From Cryptomeria japonica (Eukaryota > Streptophyta > Pinopsida > Cupressales > Cupressaceae), in contig NC_081406.1 in NCBI RefSeq assembly GCF_030272615.1, positions 243,407,218 through 243,471,217 of the forward strand: DNA of 64,000 nucleotides, written 5' to 3'. The translations under genes and the position numbers were made by a program. The notes beneath the pieces are model-generated. The model saw only the letters and a list, made by a program, of their open reading frames with translations, was not told the DNA's origin and made no database searches. Below, piece by piece: positions 12,545-24,700 of this stretch (the first letter of the stretch is position 1; each line of letters begins with the position of its first letter).

Positions 12545-12556
12545 AAAGGGGGAGAT
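12545..12556 (+). other. Element 1 polypurine tract
   Basis: AAAGGGGGAGAT lies immediately before the 3' LTR and primes plus-strand synthesis. Two similar tracts occur upstream in the 3' untranslated region: AAAGGGGGAG at 12371-12380 and TGGGGGAGAG near 12463. They may be accessory tracts or duplicated relics. Confidence 0.85.
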
Positions 12557-14098
12557 TGTTGGCAATATTGCATTATAACAGATAATGAAATATTGTTGGC
12601 ATTTCATAAGGATATTGAGAAGGTTGTTGATGATTATGGATATAACTGATTAAAGATGTTTACTGTCTTGATATTATTATTTTGTCATTGATGTCAAGAA
12701 ATTGATTTTCTGATTCAGTATGATTTTGCCATATCTTGAGAAGTATGATTTAAAAGAGTATAAAGATGTCGGTAAAAGACACAAGAAAGATTATGATGAA
12801 TATGGTATTCAATGGGCAACTACTACCGAGTTAGAAAATGATGAGATCATGATGTTTAGATTGTTTTAACATCATACATATGTTGTAAATTGTAAAGGTT
12901 AATACTATATTATGTTACCAAGCAAAGAACCTAGTCGGTAAACCCTAAGGAACCTAGTCGGTAAACCCTAAGGTTATTGCTATCGGTTAATGAAGGCGGA
13001 ATGTCTACCGAGTGAAGTTTAGTATTCACCGAGTTGCTACTGAGTTGTAACCGAGCTATAACAAAATGCATTAAATGTTTGCATGCGTTATTTAATGAAC
13101 GAAGCTGATGAGCTGGAACTAATTAAATGATTGGTGAGAAGTGGATGAAGTTTGTTAATGAATCTAAGGCAATGGAAAGTTGGCATGAAGATCTACAGTG
13201 CAGATTGAACCGCAATACCTTGGCACAAGTTCCAAGAAATGTATGCAAGTTCCAAGGCAAGGTAAAACATTTTCAGATTGAAAGATGCATTGAACCTGGA
13301 CAAGATTGAAGATCTGATGGCTATGATTGATCATGGGAAATGTGATCAAGGAGATTAAGCAGTTACCTAATTGTTTATAAATAGGAAATTGTTGATAAAC
13401 AATGTATGCGGGCAAGTGTATGCACATGGATGCTACATAGTGATTACCGAGCACAAAATCTTGAAGACCTATTTGAATGACATAGTATACAAGCCCAACA
13501 GATAGACAAGATTAAGTTCTATGTCTAGATTGTATTGAGCAAATAGGAATCTGCTTTAGCATTTTAGATGTGAAGTTGCAGATAGATTTTATTACTGTTA
13601 TTTTGTGAAAGTGACAGAAAATATCTTAACCGAGTGGACTTAACAGTTTTATTTGTAAAACCCTCTAGCAAGGTGACATTCTAATTGAGTGTTTGAAATC
13701 CTTTAACAAGGTCACTTCTAACAAGGTGAAGATCCTAACAGATATGAGGGAAATCCCTTAACTGGGTCACATCTAGCAATGTGTTTGTAATCTTTAACAG
13801 GATTTGCTTTTAACCGAGCATACTCTAGAAGAGTATATTTCTTAGTGGGTCCGAAATCCCACAATGGTTTTTCCCTATTTGGGTTTCCACGTTAAATCTG
13901 GTGTTATGAGGTTTATGATGTTTATATGCTTTTGAGTTTGCATGTTTGATAGTTTTGGTTATATTACTGATATATATGTTACCGAGGTTGAATCTGATGT
14001 TTTATGGATGATTAAGTTTGTATGATTCACCCCCCCCCCCCCCCCCCTCATCTTATTGGCTATTGGATCTGTACTTATATTAAGTATTAGAACTATCA
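12557..14098 (+). repeat. Element 1 3' LTR
   Basis: 1542 bases, TG...CA, collinear with the 5' LTR. It retains the 23-base telobox repeat (12928-12950, 12951-12973) and the TATA box. Its poly-C run is 18 bases (14030-14047), much longer than the run in the 5' copy. It ends in ATCA before the target duplication CAAAG at 14099-14103. Confidence 0.95.
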
Positions 14099-14103
14099 CA
14101 AAG

Positions 14104-15286
14104 GTGACTCTTATGACTCCCAATAATCTCTATCAATTCTTGTTGAGAATCATAAGCATGGATAGCCAACCAAGAATAATCTATTGCGTGCCTAGAAAGG
14201 TGCACACTAAAACTCCAAGTGCCATTCGAATCAACATGCACATCAAAGAAATTTGTGAGTTATTGGGTAACCTCATATAAGCCATGGATGAAAGCATTAG
14301 TTACTAAGGTGCAGGAACAATTGTTGACCTTAAAACTAACCCCAAAGAAAGACTAGTATATGCTAAAACATCATTTTATCCAACGGATGGATTGTCAAGT
14401 ACACAGATTTCATATTTATGTCCTTCTTTCTCCAAAGATACATAAGAAATAAGCTAGAAAGTACCTTTCCTTACTATTGTTCTGAAAATTCCAACAAGCT
14501 TAAGAATAATGTTTGGAAACCTTTCAAAATCTAAAGTGTAGAAGTCTCTATGAGTCAGTTCATCCCATGAAGAAGCTACATCACCAACTACATATGAAAG
14601 GCGTGCAAGACTACTCATCAACTTTGATATGTATGAAGTATCCCACTTGTTGGCCAACTCCAAAACTCAAGACCACACTTCCAACTCCTCATGTAGTAAG
14701 GAACAATGATGCCTCCTAGTTTCATATCACTACAAATGTACCCTCTATTTGTATCCTCATTTGCATTTATCATAATTGATGGTTTCCTAGGAGGGTAACC
14801 AATCATCTCATAAAGTGAACATGAATCAAAACCAAGCTGGAAAGCATACTCCAACTTAAGTCCTAGATCCCACACTTTTCTATTTTCACCAAGTACAATG
14901 CTACAATAGAGATTTGTTCCATCATCCAACTCAAAAAAATGATTGAAAATTATCTTCTCAACATCCATCTCAAACAATGGTTTTTTAATAGAAACCACAA
15001 ACTGATATTGCAAAGAAAGTGAATTGCTGCTATGATGAATACCAAAATCAGAACTGTCATACTTACAAATAATGATTCCATACCTGTCCAAAATCTCTTG
15101 TTCATCCTCATTATGATTTCTAGTAGTATAATGTGGATCCAAATATTCAAAGTCCCTAGAATTTTGCTCAAAGTCAACCTCATTCAAACATAAATCAAAC
15201 TTTGTATCATGATCTTCATCAAAAGAAAATTCATCCAATATAGGGTCCTCATCATATTTAGGAGCTAACACACTTGGAACCCACAT
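14104..15286 (-). pseudogene. Unidentified decayed coding region, 5' portion
   Basis: A 222-codon minus-strand frame (14618-15286, ATG at its right end) encodes an acidic, mixed-composition protein with segments such as KYDEDPILDEFSFDED and DLGLKLEYAFQLGFDS. After a frame change near 14660 it continues as ELANKWDTSYISKLMSSLAR (to 14454), and further protein-like pieces follow down to the CAAAG boundary. From there the frame runs on into 6344-4700. I see no transposase, retroviral or plant domain that I can name, no signal peptide and no membrane segment. The length of the open frame and its ordinary amino acid usage argue for recent coding origin. It might be a captured host gene or a protein of an undescribed element. 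Confidence 0.45.
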
Positions 15287-15289
15287 GTC

Positions 15290-15560
15290 AAGGAGTTTAT
15301 CACTCTATCTAAGAGCATTTAGCTAGTTCATTTTCACATCCACAATTCATCATCACAAGCATTCGTTATCAACCACTTCAATCATCAAACATTCATAGAA
15401 GATCAAGGCAAAATTTCATCCCACCATATCCTTCAAGCACTCTTCAAGATCTTTACATCATGGAGCATCAAATTAAATTAATATCGATGCAAGCTATAGT
15501 GCCCCTCCATTATTCTCACTCTATGATGGTTATGATAGATACTGGTGAACTCTTTTCGTG
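15290..15560 (+). repeat. Short LTR-like fragment
   Basis: The phrases 'tttcatcccaccatatccttcaagc' and 'catcatggagcatcaaattaaat' closely resemble 32065-32125 and 34505-34560 inside the LTRs of element 4. This is therefore a piece of a related LTR, without recognisable ends. Confidence 0.4.
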
Positions 15561-17253
15561 TCTTGATACTTCTTGTTTTCATGCTTTGTTCTTTCATGTT
15601 TGAGATACATCTTCATATCAGTGGATGCATTATGATATTTAGGATGATGTTAGGGTTCACTATTTTATGGACCTTGTGATAATGCAATTATTAGATGCTA
15701 TGGTTTATGTTTACTACTTATGATGTTATATCTTTTTCTAACCCTAATTTTGACAATCTCATTGAATGATGGTTGTTTGATTATGTTATATCTATTCTTA
15801 CAATGTTTTACAATTTGCAAGTGTGTAAGGGATGCTATCACATCACTCATCATGAGAAGGATGTGATGTTATAATTCTCTTTCACCTGACTATGTTTATC
15901 TAATATAAGGGGCATTCATAGGGAATTCTAGTTGTTCCAAAGAATAGGCCAAACTAGAGGTGGAGGATGGCGAGGGGGTCTCTAAAGGATGATTATAAAG
16001 CTGAAAATTAGGGTTTCCACCATTAGATGTATGAAAACAGCTAATTTTTATTTGAAGACCATTACATTAAAGAGGGAGGGTAAACCAAATGGATCTAGCT
16101 ACAAATCAACAAGGATAAGGATTGAGAATCCTATTGGATTTACCAGGTTTGATTGGATTGCCCTCTTTTAAGTTGAATTGTTAAAAATGTTGAAATAAGG
16201 GTAAATGTGTTTTAATTGATGTAAAAATGCATGAACAGTAAGCTACAGTCGTCAAATCGAGCCACAAACATGGATATGAGAAATGTAAGTGTATTTAAAT
16301 ATGTTCCCAAAAGGAGCTCCTGAATTGTTGGGACCGATGTGGTGGTCGCTCTGGTCCTCCACACTTTTCGCACTCCAATGGGGGATTGATTCGTCACTAT
16401 AAATATAGCTTATTTCAAAGATCGTAGCTCCGTACATATTATTGCACACATTAGAGAAGGGGAATATGTTGGAAATAGGGGTTTGCCTTAGGTCAAACCC
16501 CGATTTTGGAATTAACCATGAAATAGAAATGAAATATTATTGAATTGTAGTAATGGAAATGTTCTCTTTTTGAGGGAGATGTTGCATAACGACTAAAACA
16601 CAAATGCTATACCTCCTTGTGAAGTTTTATTTGTCTTCACATGGAATTAGGGTTTCATGAAGTCTTCAATAACATAGAACATGAATTCCGACTCCCATGC
16701 TTGAAAGAAGACTGATTGCTTGCTCACTTAAACTTGAATGCTTGATTGCTTGATGTTGAATTGAATTTAATATGTGGGGATACTAAAATGAGAGGGGTAG
16801 ACCTCATTTTATACTTTGCCATCGAAAAACAAATTAATTTTCGGACATAAGCCGACACAAAGCTGGAATTCCCAATCATATTTCATAACCGTTAAGGAGT
16901 CCTAATTAGGAGGACTAGGGCATTGGGCACTCTGGACTTGAGGGGACCAAGGTGCCACACCTTGGTCCTACCCAATCAAAGACCATAATTTAAGGGCACG
17001 ATGAGGTGTGTATTGAAAATGGTGATACATTTGTATAGCATGAGCAAAAATAGGTCCCTTTCAGGCCTAAGAGCATGAATGCCAAGGTGAGGGCCCAAAT
17101 GAAGGCAAAACTGTAAGGGAGTAAAATTTAGGATGATATGTGTGTGTGTTGTTACTTGATGATATCGTGCAGGAGTGCAGGTACTAGGCATCGACTCCAC
17201 TTGGTTCCACAAGTTTGAGTGTGCCTCCTTTCCTAATGGTAGTTGATTGAAGG
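15561..17253. other. Unassigned intergenic sequence
   Basis: There is no coding signal. Around 16468-16520, 'ttggaaataggggtttgcc' and 'ggtcaaaccccgattttgga' echo the 'aggtcaaacccc' blocks of the LTR families in this window in inverted orientation, so part of it may be an inverted LTR scrap. I can support nothing else here. Confidence 0.3.
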
Positions 17254-20200
17254 TGACACTAAGGCCCTACCACACCTGATCCTAATTTGTGTCTTAGGTT
17301 TTGACCATTGGTCTTGATTACATTATCTTTGGTTAATCTCCTTTCGGGATGTGTGGTCTTGAGGATGATTGTGTGATTAGTGTGTTTTATCCCTTTTACT
17401 CTAATTTATTTATTTAATTTAATTGTGATTCATTATGTTTTTAGGTTAATTATTATTAATATTTATTGATTAAATTAATTAAATATTATTTATATTAGAT
17501 TAAGTGTAAGCTATGGTAATATTGTCCTTGTATTATTTATGTATGCATTTTAAGTAAGTGGGTTTGGATATTTAATGTAATTGTGTTCCCTATTTTCCTT
17601 CCTACTTTATAGTAGAAATTATTTTATTTATAGTTATGTTTTAATGGTGGTAATAAATATTTATGTGCATAAAATAACCTAAGTGGGATATTATATTTTA
17701 TGTTTATTACTAAGTGAGTTTTGGTTTATGTAATTTAATTTTTTGTTGTGATTGGTTGGGGAATTTGGTTGTTTCCTGTACAACAACAACTCCCATTTTG
17801 GGAATGGTTTTGTCTAGGAAATAACAATGTTTTGTATGGATTTTTTTTTTGGCTAGAGAATGTTGGGATTTTTTGGAGAGGATTGTGAATGACATTGGTA
17901 GCCTCATTGGTATTGGTTTTGAGGTTTTTTTGAGAGAGATTTTGTGAAGTTTGTGAAGAGATTTCTTTGAGAATTTTGCTAGAGATTGTTGTTGGGATTT
18001 TAACGATTGAGTTTCTTTCTTGATTGGCTAGAAATTCTATTTGCGAAGCATTCGTTCGTGCAGGAGATCATTCTTCCTTCTTTCTCTTGACCTTTCTTTG
18101 CTTTTCCATGTTGGATTTTTGAGCCTTTTGAATTTAATAAATTGAAATGATTTATTTCTTTCAAAATATTGTTTACTCTATGTTTTTATTTCTTTGATTC
18201 CATTTTGGAAAGATCTTGTATTGGTAGTTTGAAATTTCTAAGATTAAGTAGGTGTCTACTTTGATGCATTTTTCCAAACTACTTTTGTTTTTTTTTCTCT
18301 TGAAGATTCAATTTTTGTCTTGGGAATGATAAAATGGCATTTTTGGAAAGGGGATTTGCCCCTCTCAAATGGATTTGCAATTTGATTAGTTTGGTGGCCG
18401 AATTTTGGGCCCAAAGTCAACCTTGCCCGTTTGTCCTTCTTGCTATTGTAAATGCACTAGAATAGGCTACAAATACGCCAAAAGAATGTGAAAATATGCT
18501 AAATAATGTGCAAAAGTGCTAGAAGAAGTGGTAAATGCGCCACTTTAACAGGTTTAGTGCAAAAACCCTAATTGGGCTTTCTGGTTTAGTTTTTGGGACC
18601 TATGTTGGTTTAGGTCATACTAGAGGCATGTTATTGGGTTTATATCTTCTGTTATGAAATTTATAGAGGTTGTATGAGTTGTTTGAAATTTATTCATATT
18701 TCTCCTTTTATTTCTATGCATTCATTCATTATGATTGGTTGATTTTGCATTTATGATGATGCCTTGAGTGCATTCAGATAAAAGAATGTTATGTGGTTCA
18801 GAAAGTGAGTTATAGTTTATATTTTGATATAGAACCAATGTGATGTGAATTATATGGTATGATTTATGTATGGAAACTTGGATTTGGATTTTTTATCACA
18901 TGCCCAATCCCATACTTTGATGATTATGAATCAGTGGATTTAGGACTTATCCCTTTGGTTGATTGGGGTATTATGGAAGTCATGCTTTAATTTATGAGAT
19001 CTTTATTTATGAAATAGATTTTGATGAATAATTATATGTACCTCAAATGTATATGAGGTTGTTGTGATCCTTTTTTTGTACCCATAGATTAGTGGTGTCT
19101 AAGTGCAAGTTAGGGGGAGTGGCTCTCAAGTGGGTGTCAGGGCCCTAAAGTGGCTGCCAGGGAATCTCATTGAGAGTTGGATTATTCAAGTGATAACATT
19201 AAATTAAATGAATTAAGGGATGGGTTGAACACATATTACTAAGATAATTGTTCGTATCCCATTCATGCCTCATGTGCTCATATAGATAGTGGATGAGATC
19301 TCATGGCCTGGAGTGCTCGTTTAGACCCAAGATAAGATTAGGAAGGCTTGCATGGTAGATCAAACTTCCTTACCTCCATGGATGAATTGTTCAGTTCCAC
19401 ATGTGCAGTCAAATGGGCACCGAGGTATGGAGTTTGGAGAGGGTCGGACTACCAAGGAAACCCATGTTGATAACATGTGATGAAACTCTTCCCTAGTTGT
19501 AGCATGGTACCCTAGTCTATGTGGTGATGTGTAGAAGCCTCTGGTAGTCAGTGTTATATATTGTTCTATTCTTTGTGATTGTTGCATTCGTGTGTTCATT
19601 GCTTTTCCGTGGTTACATTAGTGTCAACCTTAGTGGTATGTTTGGTATGTGGGACCTTATTTCATTATTAAGAGCATGGGGGGTGGACCTTTTAGTTCCA
19701 CATGGTGGGGTGGTTGATGCTTTCTTCCATTGGGAATTTTGGTGATATGTTCGTGAGCTTCATGGATGGACTATGTCTTCTTCAGTTACAAGTGCTTTGG
19801 AATCAAGATGCAAGTTGTATTCTCTTATGTAATGTTTCATTCGTGTATCTAGAATATTTTTCCATTTATATTCATTAGGTTATATGAACAAGTTCTCTTT
19901 GAGAGGAAGATGTAATGTAAATTTAATGTAATGATGTTAATTATGTGATTGTTTTATGAGTTTAGATAGTACAATGTTGGTACCATCTATCCTTTATAAA
20001 TGATTAGATTCTTAGTGAGTAGATATTAGTTTTAATGCATAAAATGACTTGTTATGATCATTTTATCATATATTAAGTTTATTTGTTATGGTTATATGAT
20101 AATGTGGAAAGTAATCTTAGGAACAATTGGATTTGGGATTTAAAATGAACCTAGTTTCTAGGGTAATCATGTTGTTTAGTTCTTATATGATATCATTTCT

Positions 20201-20512
20201 ATGTTAAGATTCATCTATTTATGTTAAGGCATCATGTTATGCAAAGGTTAGTTCGTATTCACTTCTTATGCCTTAGTAAGTGTTAGTGTTTCCTTGTAGC
20301 GACGTTAGAGGACCTTAGAGGATGTAGGTGTTATTGTTTGATGTTGTTTCCGCTTGTGCTTAGATAAGTTGTTCTCATGTTCAATATTATGTTATTCATT
20401 ATTATAGCTAATGTGTTAATATATTACGTTTAGAAAAAAAATATGACTGCTTCCTTAAGGTCAGTTAGTTTGTTGTGTTGTCCTTTGGGGTTCCTTAGTA
20501 GGGCGTTATACA
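17254..20512 (+). repeat. Putative long solo LTR, probably gypsy-type
   Basis: A noncoding AT-rich block begins TGACACTAAGGCCCTAC and ends GTAGGGCGTTATACA, so both ends carry inverted GCCCTAC near TG/CA termini. Its texture (long, noncoding, short T-rich runs, no ORF over 80 codons) fits a large plant LTR. The 5 bases on each side (GAAGG and AGCAA) do not match, so insertion by an LTR element is not proven and the boundaries are tentative. Confidence 0.35.
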
Positions 20513-20537
20513 AGCAAGTGTGTTTGATTAGGTCATT

Positions 20538-21273
20538 CATGTCTTTTCTTGTTGTGTCATGTCATGTTATTACATCAGCACTTGTGATCACATTCAAAGA
20601 GCATTGCATCATCAATCTATAATCATCTACAACAGATATGAGGTATATCATTCAACATTTTACTTCATTATTTCAATTCATTTCAAGGGTGAATTTCAAA
20701 CCTGGGGTTTGACATCTTTCTTCTCTTCTATGTGTGGGTGAAAATTTCATGAGCTATAAATTTGGAATCAAACATTATAGAAGGAGACAATGAGATTCAA
20801 TTTTTTCGTAGGTGAAAAAAGAAGAGGATAAATTTTATCAAAGCTATAGTGTTCGAAAAATTTCCCATAAAATTTTTGGGGTAGATCCCGAGTAGCATTC
20901 TAGTTCTGAAATAGTTTATTTCATCGCATCTAACATTCCAAGACAGATTCACCTAGAGCTACTTGGTCTTGAGTTTTCACCTGTTCAATTTCCAATCACA
21001 AGTTTTGATCACCTTCCTCATCTTTGCTTTGTAATTATAGCTTCATATTTGATCTGCAATTACCTATTTATGCTAATTTATGTCAATTTTTCATCTTTAG
21101 CCTTTGATCCAGTGTTCATTTTCATATTTTAATATCCAATTAAATCCCCACAAAGGGATCCATCTAAAATCAATAAGAATTCCAATCTCTCTTCAATGTA
21201 AGTGGCCTAGTGAAATAGGTTTATTCCTTGTTTGCATAGTTGAACGAGTGAATCCCTATTTCACCACCTTACG
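20538..21273 (+). repeat. LTR fragment related to 1700-2486
   Basis: Collinear with 1700-2486 block by block, including 'tgtcatgttattacatcagc', 'catttcaagggtgaatttc', 'ggggtttgac', 'aatccccacaaaggga' and 'gtgaatccctatttcacc'. It ends CCTTACG where the other ends CCTTACA. The 5' half is missing, as in the other copy. It is the same repeat family in the same orientation, with no target duplication visible. Confidence 0.55.
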
Positions 21274-24140
21274 TTTTTCAACATGATTTGTTTATTTATG
21301 AGATCTATTTGTGTTTTTTGTAGCTCTTTTACCACTTGTGTCAATGATTAATCCTCTTCCAATTCTCCATGAATTTAGTTGAACTTTGACCTACATTTTT
21401 TCAGAATACCTATTTATTCTCATACTTTAGCTATGTTCCTATCATTGGCTTGGCTTGTATCATGTTTTAGTGTCAAAATCTCTTGTCCTATTTCCATGAT
21501 GTTTTACAATTTATTTAGTTGACCTTTAAATACCTTATTTTCTTGTGTTAGATTCATGTTAGTTGCTAGGATCACTTGCATTTATTCTTTCATCTCTAAG
21601 TTATCTAGTCTCCCTTAGAGTCTCCTTAACTCCTTGACATACAACTCGAAGGACGATGTTAAAGGTTTTGTATGGGTCTATATAGATTCTATTTGTTTGA
21701 TTCTCAACCTCCATGTTTATGTAGAGTGAGAGTTTGATTTAAATAAACAAGATCTAAAACCAAGGGGCAAATGGGGAAAACCAAAGGTGTTAGTAATTTT
21801 TTTCACCATTCCACAACGTAACATTGTATCAATGTATATTTATGTAAACTTGTTATGTACTAACATTTTTTTGTCTTTATTAATTAATTAAATAATTATT
21901 GGATTTAATTAATCTAATCCACTAGTATTTAATTGATCTAGTTCATCAACAACTACGCAAATAATTAGTCTAACCTAATGTCGCGTGTTTGATTAATATT
22001 ATCCTCAATTTCTACATCACATGAATAATTAAATTAAATAATATTTTATATTTTATTAACACATATTCCCTCCACCATTTTTAGAAATAAATGAACAACT
22101 TATTCATTTTATCTCCAATTTTTGGTTGCAACTAACTATTTATGACTTCTTTATTTTTAGATAAATGATATTATCCCTTCATCTTGAACAAACTTAAACA
22201 TGACCATCTAGCTTATTGATCTAAGGAAATTCCTCTCATTTATTCTCCACCATCAATCCTTCAAGAAAATTCCCAAATAATTCATTCTCCCTCCCAAAAA
22301 GTTATGAATGGGGATACAAATTTCCCCAATTTTTTTAATCTTATCGATATGTATATGTTACAAGGATTTCAAATAAAACACTTCACTAACTACATCTCAA
22401 AATCCACATGCAACAAAAGAATTTGGTAAAATTGACTTATATTTCTATTCAAATTTATATCATGTTTAATATGAGGTGAGCATTCACTCTAGAATAATAT
22501 TTAACCTATTTTGTATTGGTTGAATATTTGATTTTGTGTCAAACTTTGGCAATCATGGTGAGACATCAAACCCACAATCCATTGCTCCTTTATTACATAT
22601 TAGTTTTTTATGCCAACATTTATATTTCTCTATGTAGAATCATTAATCCTCACATATAAATATTTGTGATGAAGGCATCGCATCATCTGCTGGATAGCTT
22701 TCTATTTGGCACTATATTTATGGAGTGAATATTGGAGTGAAGCTCTTTGGACATGGTGGATATTCTACCCTTGCATGTAACTCTCACTATTCATTTCCTT
22801 TGGTAAAAATGCTTTGCACTTATGCTTTCACGTTTTGTATTAATTTATATTGTTGAATGTTGTTAAAAACAAGGCTTTAGACAAACCTTATATATCAATG
22901 TTTACTGACAAGCTCATCCTTGTCACAAAAAATACTAGACTATTTTGAGTCAATATTCCTTTTGGTAGCTTGTTATGGTTTCGACAACTTTCATATATTT
23001 TTCTCTATTTTCCTCATTTCTTATAAGACATGCAAACATTTGTACAAAATGATTAGGTGCAATATGCATATTTTCTTTCTCAAAATAAAACTCATGCACC
23101 ATAATTGATATTTTTGCAATTTAATTCTTTTTGCTATTTTTTATTTTATTTTAATAAACCTTACATTCATATCATTAACAATCAATATTAAACTATTTTT
23201 ATCACAAATATATAATATTAATAATTCTAAAAGAATTAATTTAATTATATTGGACATAATTATGAAGAATAAAACAACCAAATAAATTTTCATCTTAAGA
23301 TTAACATTACATGTTTAGATTAATTTCATGTTATCACATTAACTATATTCATGATTAAAGTAAACATACCCATATAATTTCATTCTTACAAAGTAATTTA
23401 TCTAGCTTTCCATTTAAGTATAATGTAAAATAACCAAATTTACAATAAAAATAATCATTGTCTCAATGTGTAATGTGTATCTGAGTAACAAGCCTCTACG
23501 GTACTAAGCTACCACATCCATTGGAAATTATTACATAGGTGCTTAACCTCCAACCATTGATTGATGGTACCTCGCACACCTTCCAATGGAAAGTAGACCT
23601 ACACTTGTGAGGGTTGCAAATAAAGAGATTCATGATCATACCATGCCATCTGAGAGTGAGTGTGAGGTAATAAATATGTTTCTTATAACATATCACATAA
23701 CTCTATATACCATCTAGATTAGTATGACACCTAGTTCATGTGCAACCTATCAATTACCATAGAATGACAATGCATGCAACTTATGCATCACTTTGGCCAA
23801 AGCATTTTATAGCATAATCACATCCTAAAAATGTAACAATTAATTAGTTTTATTTTCCATATCCAAACCTTTTTCTTACATAGTCTTTGCATTAGAATTT
23901 ATTCATTCAAAAGCTATATCTCTATAATATTGCAAATAGTTAATTTCTAAAGTTTCATTTATAACATACTAATAATGATCAATTTCAATAGACATCTAAC
24001 ACTTGTGTTTGTATTTGAAAGTATAACAAGTGCTGCAGGGCAACGTAGTTCTTGCCTAATAGTGCAAAGGTGGCCATGGAGTTGTTTTGTTTTGATAATG
24101 GTAGTGTTGTAAGGAGAAGCCAATTTGTTGTTCCAGCCAT
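21274..24140. other. AT-rich unassigned sequence
   Basis: Long AT-rich stretch with many short frames on both strands, none of which shows a recognisable motif. Nothing suggests an RNA gene. It is probably very old repeat or spacer. Confidence 0.3.
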
Positions 24141-24154
24141 AGTTTGTAACCTTT

Positions 24155-24700
24155 GCCATTATCCTCCTAGTCTGTGCCAAAATGGGAACTTTAGAGAGGA
24201 TATTGATGTGGGTCATAGGAATTTTACAATAAAGACATATTGTTAGGTGTTGTAGCAATTGTTGTGGCATATGTGTTTTTAAAGAAGTGTGAGAATAGAA
24301 AAATCGCGTGACCTATTTGGCAGAATGCCATCATCGCAAGATTTACAAAATATTGAAGATAGACAAGGAACTTGAACTATTTAACAAAATTCTTGAAAGA
24401 AATCAGTTCTCAATGCCTTGGTTACAGGATATTGACAAAAAGGATTTGTTGAAAAGGTTTTAGAAAATCAAAACCACATACAATTGGTAGGTGTGAAACT
24501 AGAGATTACAACCTTTTCTAGAATCTTCCTAACCTGTTCCAAAATGGGAGCTTTGGTAGAGGGTATTAGTATCTGTCAAAACATAAATGATAGATGAATT
24601 CTATCAGATGTTGCAACTGCAATTGCCCTAGTAGACATGTATGCAACAAAGTGCTCATGCTAGTAGCACTCCTCATTGCAGTAGGTTTCAACTAGCTACC
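24155..24700 (+). pseudogene. Pentatricopeptide-repeat (PPR) protein pseudogene fragment
   Basis: Reading the plus strand through frame changes reveals PPR and linker phrases in the proper order: CAKMGTLER (24175-24200), DLFGRMPSS (near 24312), ELFNKILERNQFS (near 24374), EKVLENQNHIQLVGVK (24456-24500), then CSKMGALVEG and ALVDMYAT (24534-24650). In plant PLS-class PPR proteins these correspond to 'C-AKMGALEQG', 'LVDMYAKCG', 'LFDKMP' and 'QLVGVKPDSTTF'. Such proteins bind organellar RNA for editing or processing. Here several frameshifts and stops, including a TGA after NDR, show it is dead. About four repeats remain. No start, targeting peptide or DYW domain is visible. Confidence 0.7.

Larger units (their letters stand above)
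6350..14098 (+). mobile_element. Element 1: near-complete Ty1/copia LTR retrotransposon
   Basis: Two long direct repeats beginning TGTTGG and ending ATCA bound the element (6350-7882 and 12557-14098). Both flanks carry the 5-base target duplication CAAAG (6345-6349 and 14099-14103). Between the LTRs lie a primer binding site, gag and pol in the copia order protease-integrase-reverse transcriptase-RNase H, and a polypurine tract. The gag-pol frame is never shifted and is broken by only three nonsense codons. The LTRs are clearly very similar, so this is among the youngest insertions in the window. It interrupts the unidentified minus-strand coding relic. Confidence 0.96.

Noticed and set aside
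17254-20512. Confident solo LTR call
   Set aside because: The ends have inverted GCCCTAC near TG/CA, but the flanking 5 bases differ, so it was kept only as a tentative repeat.
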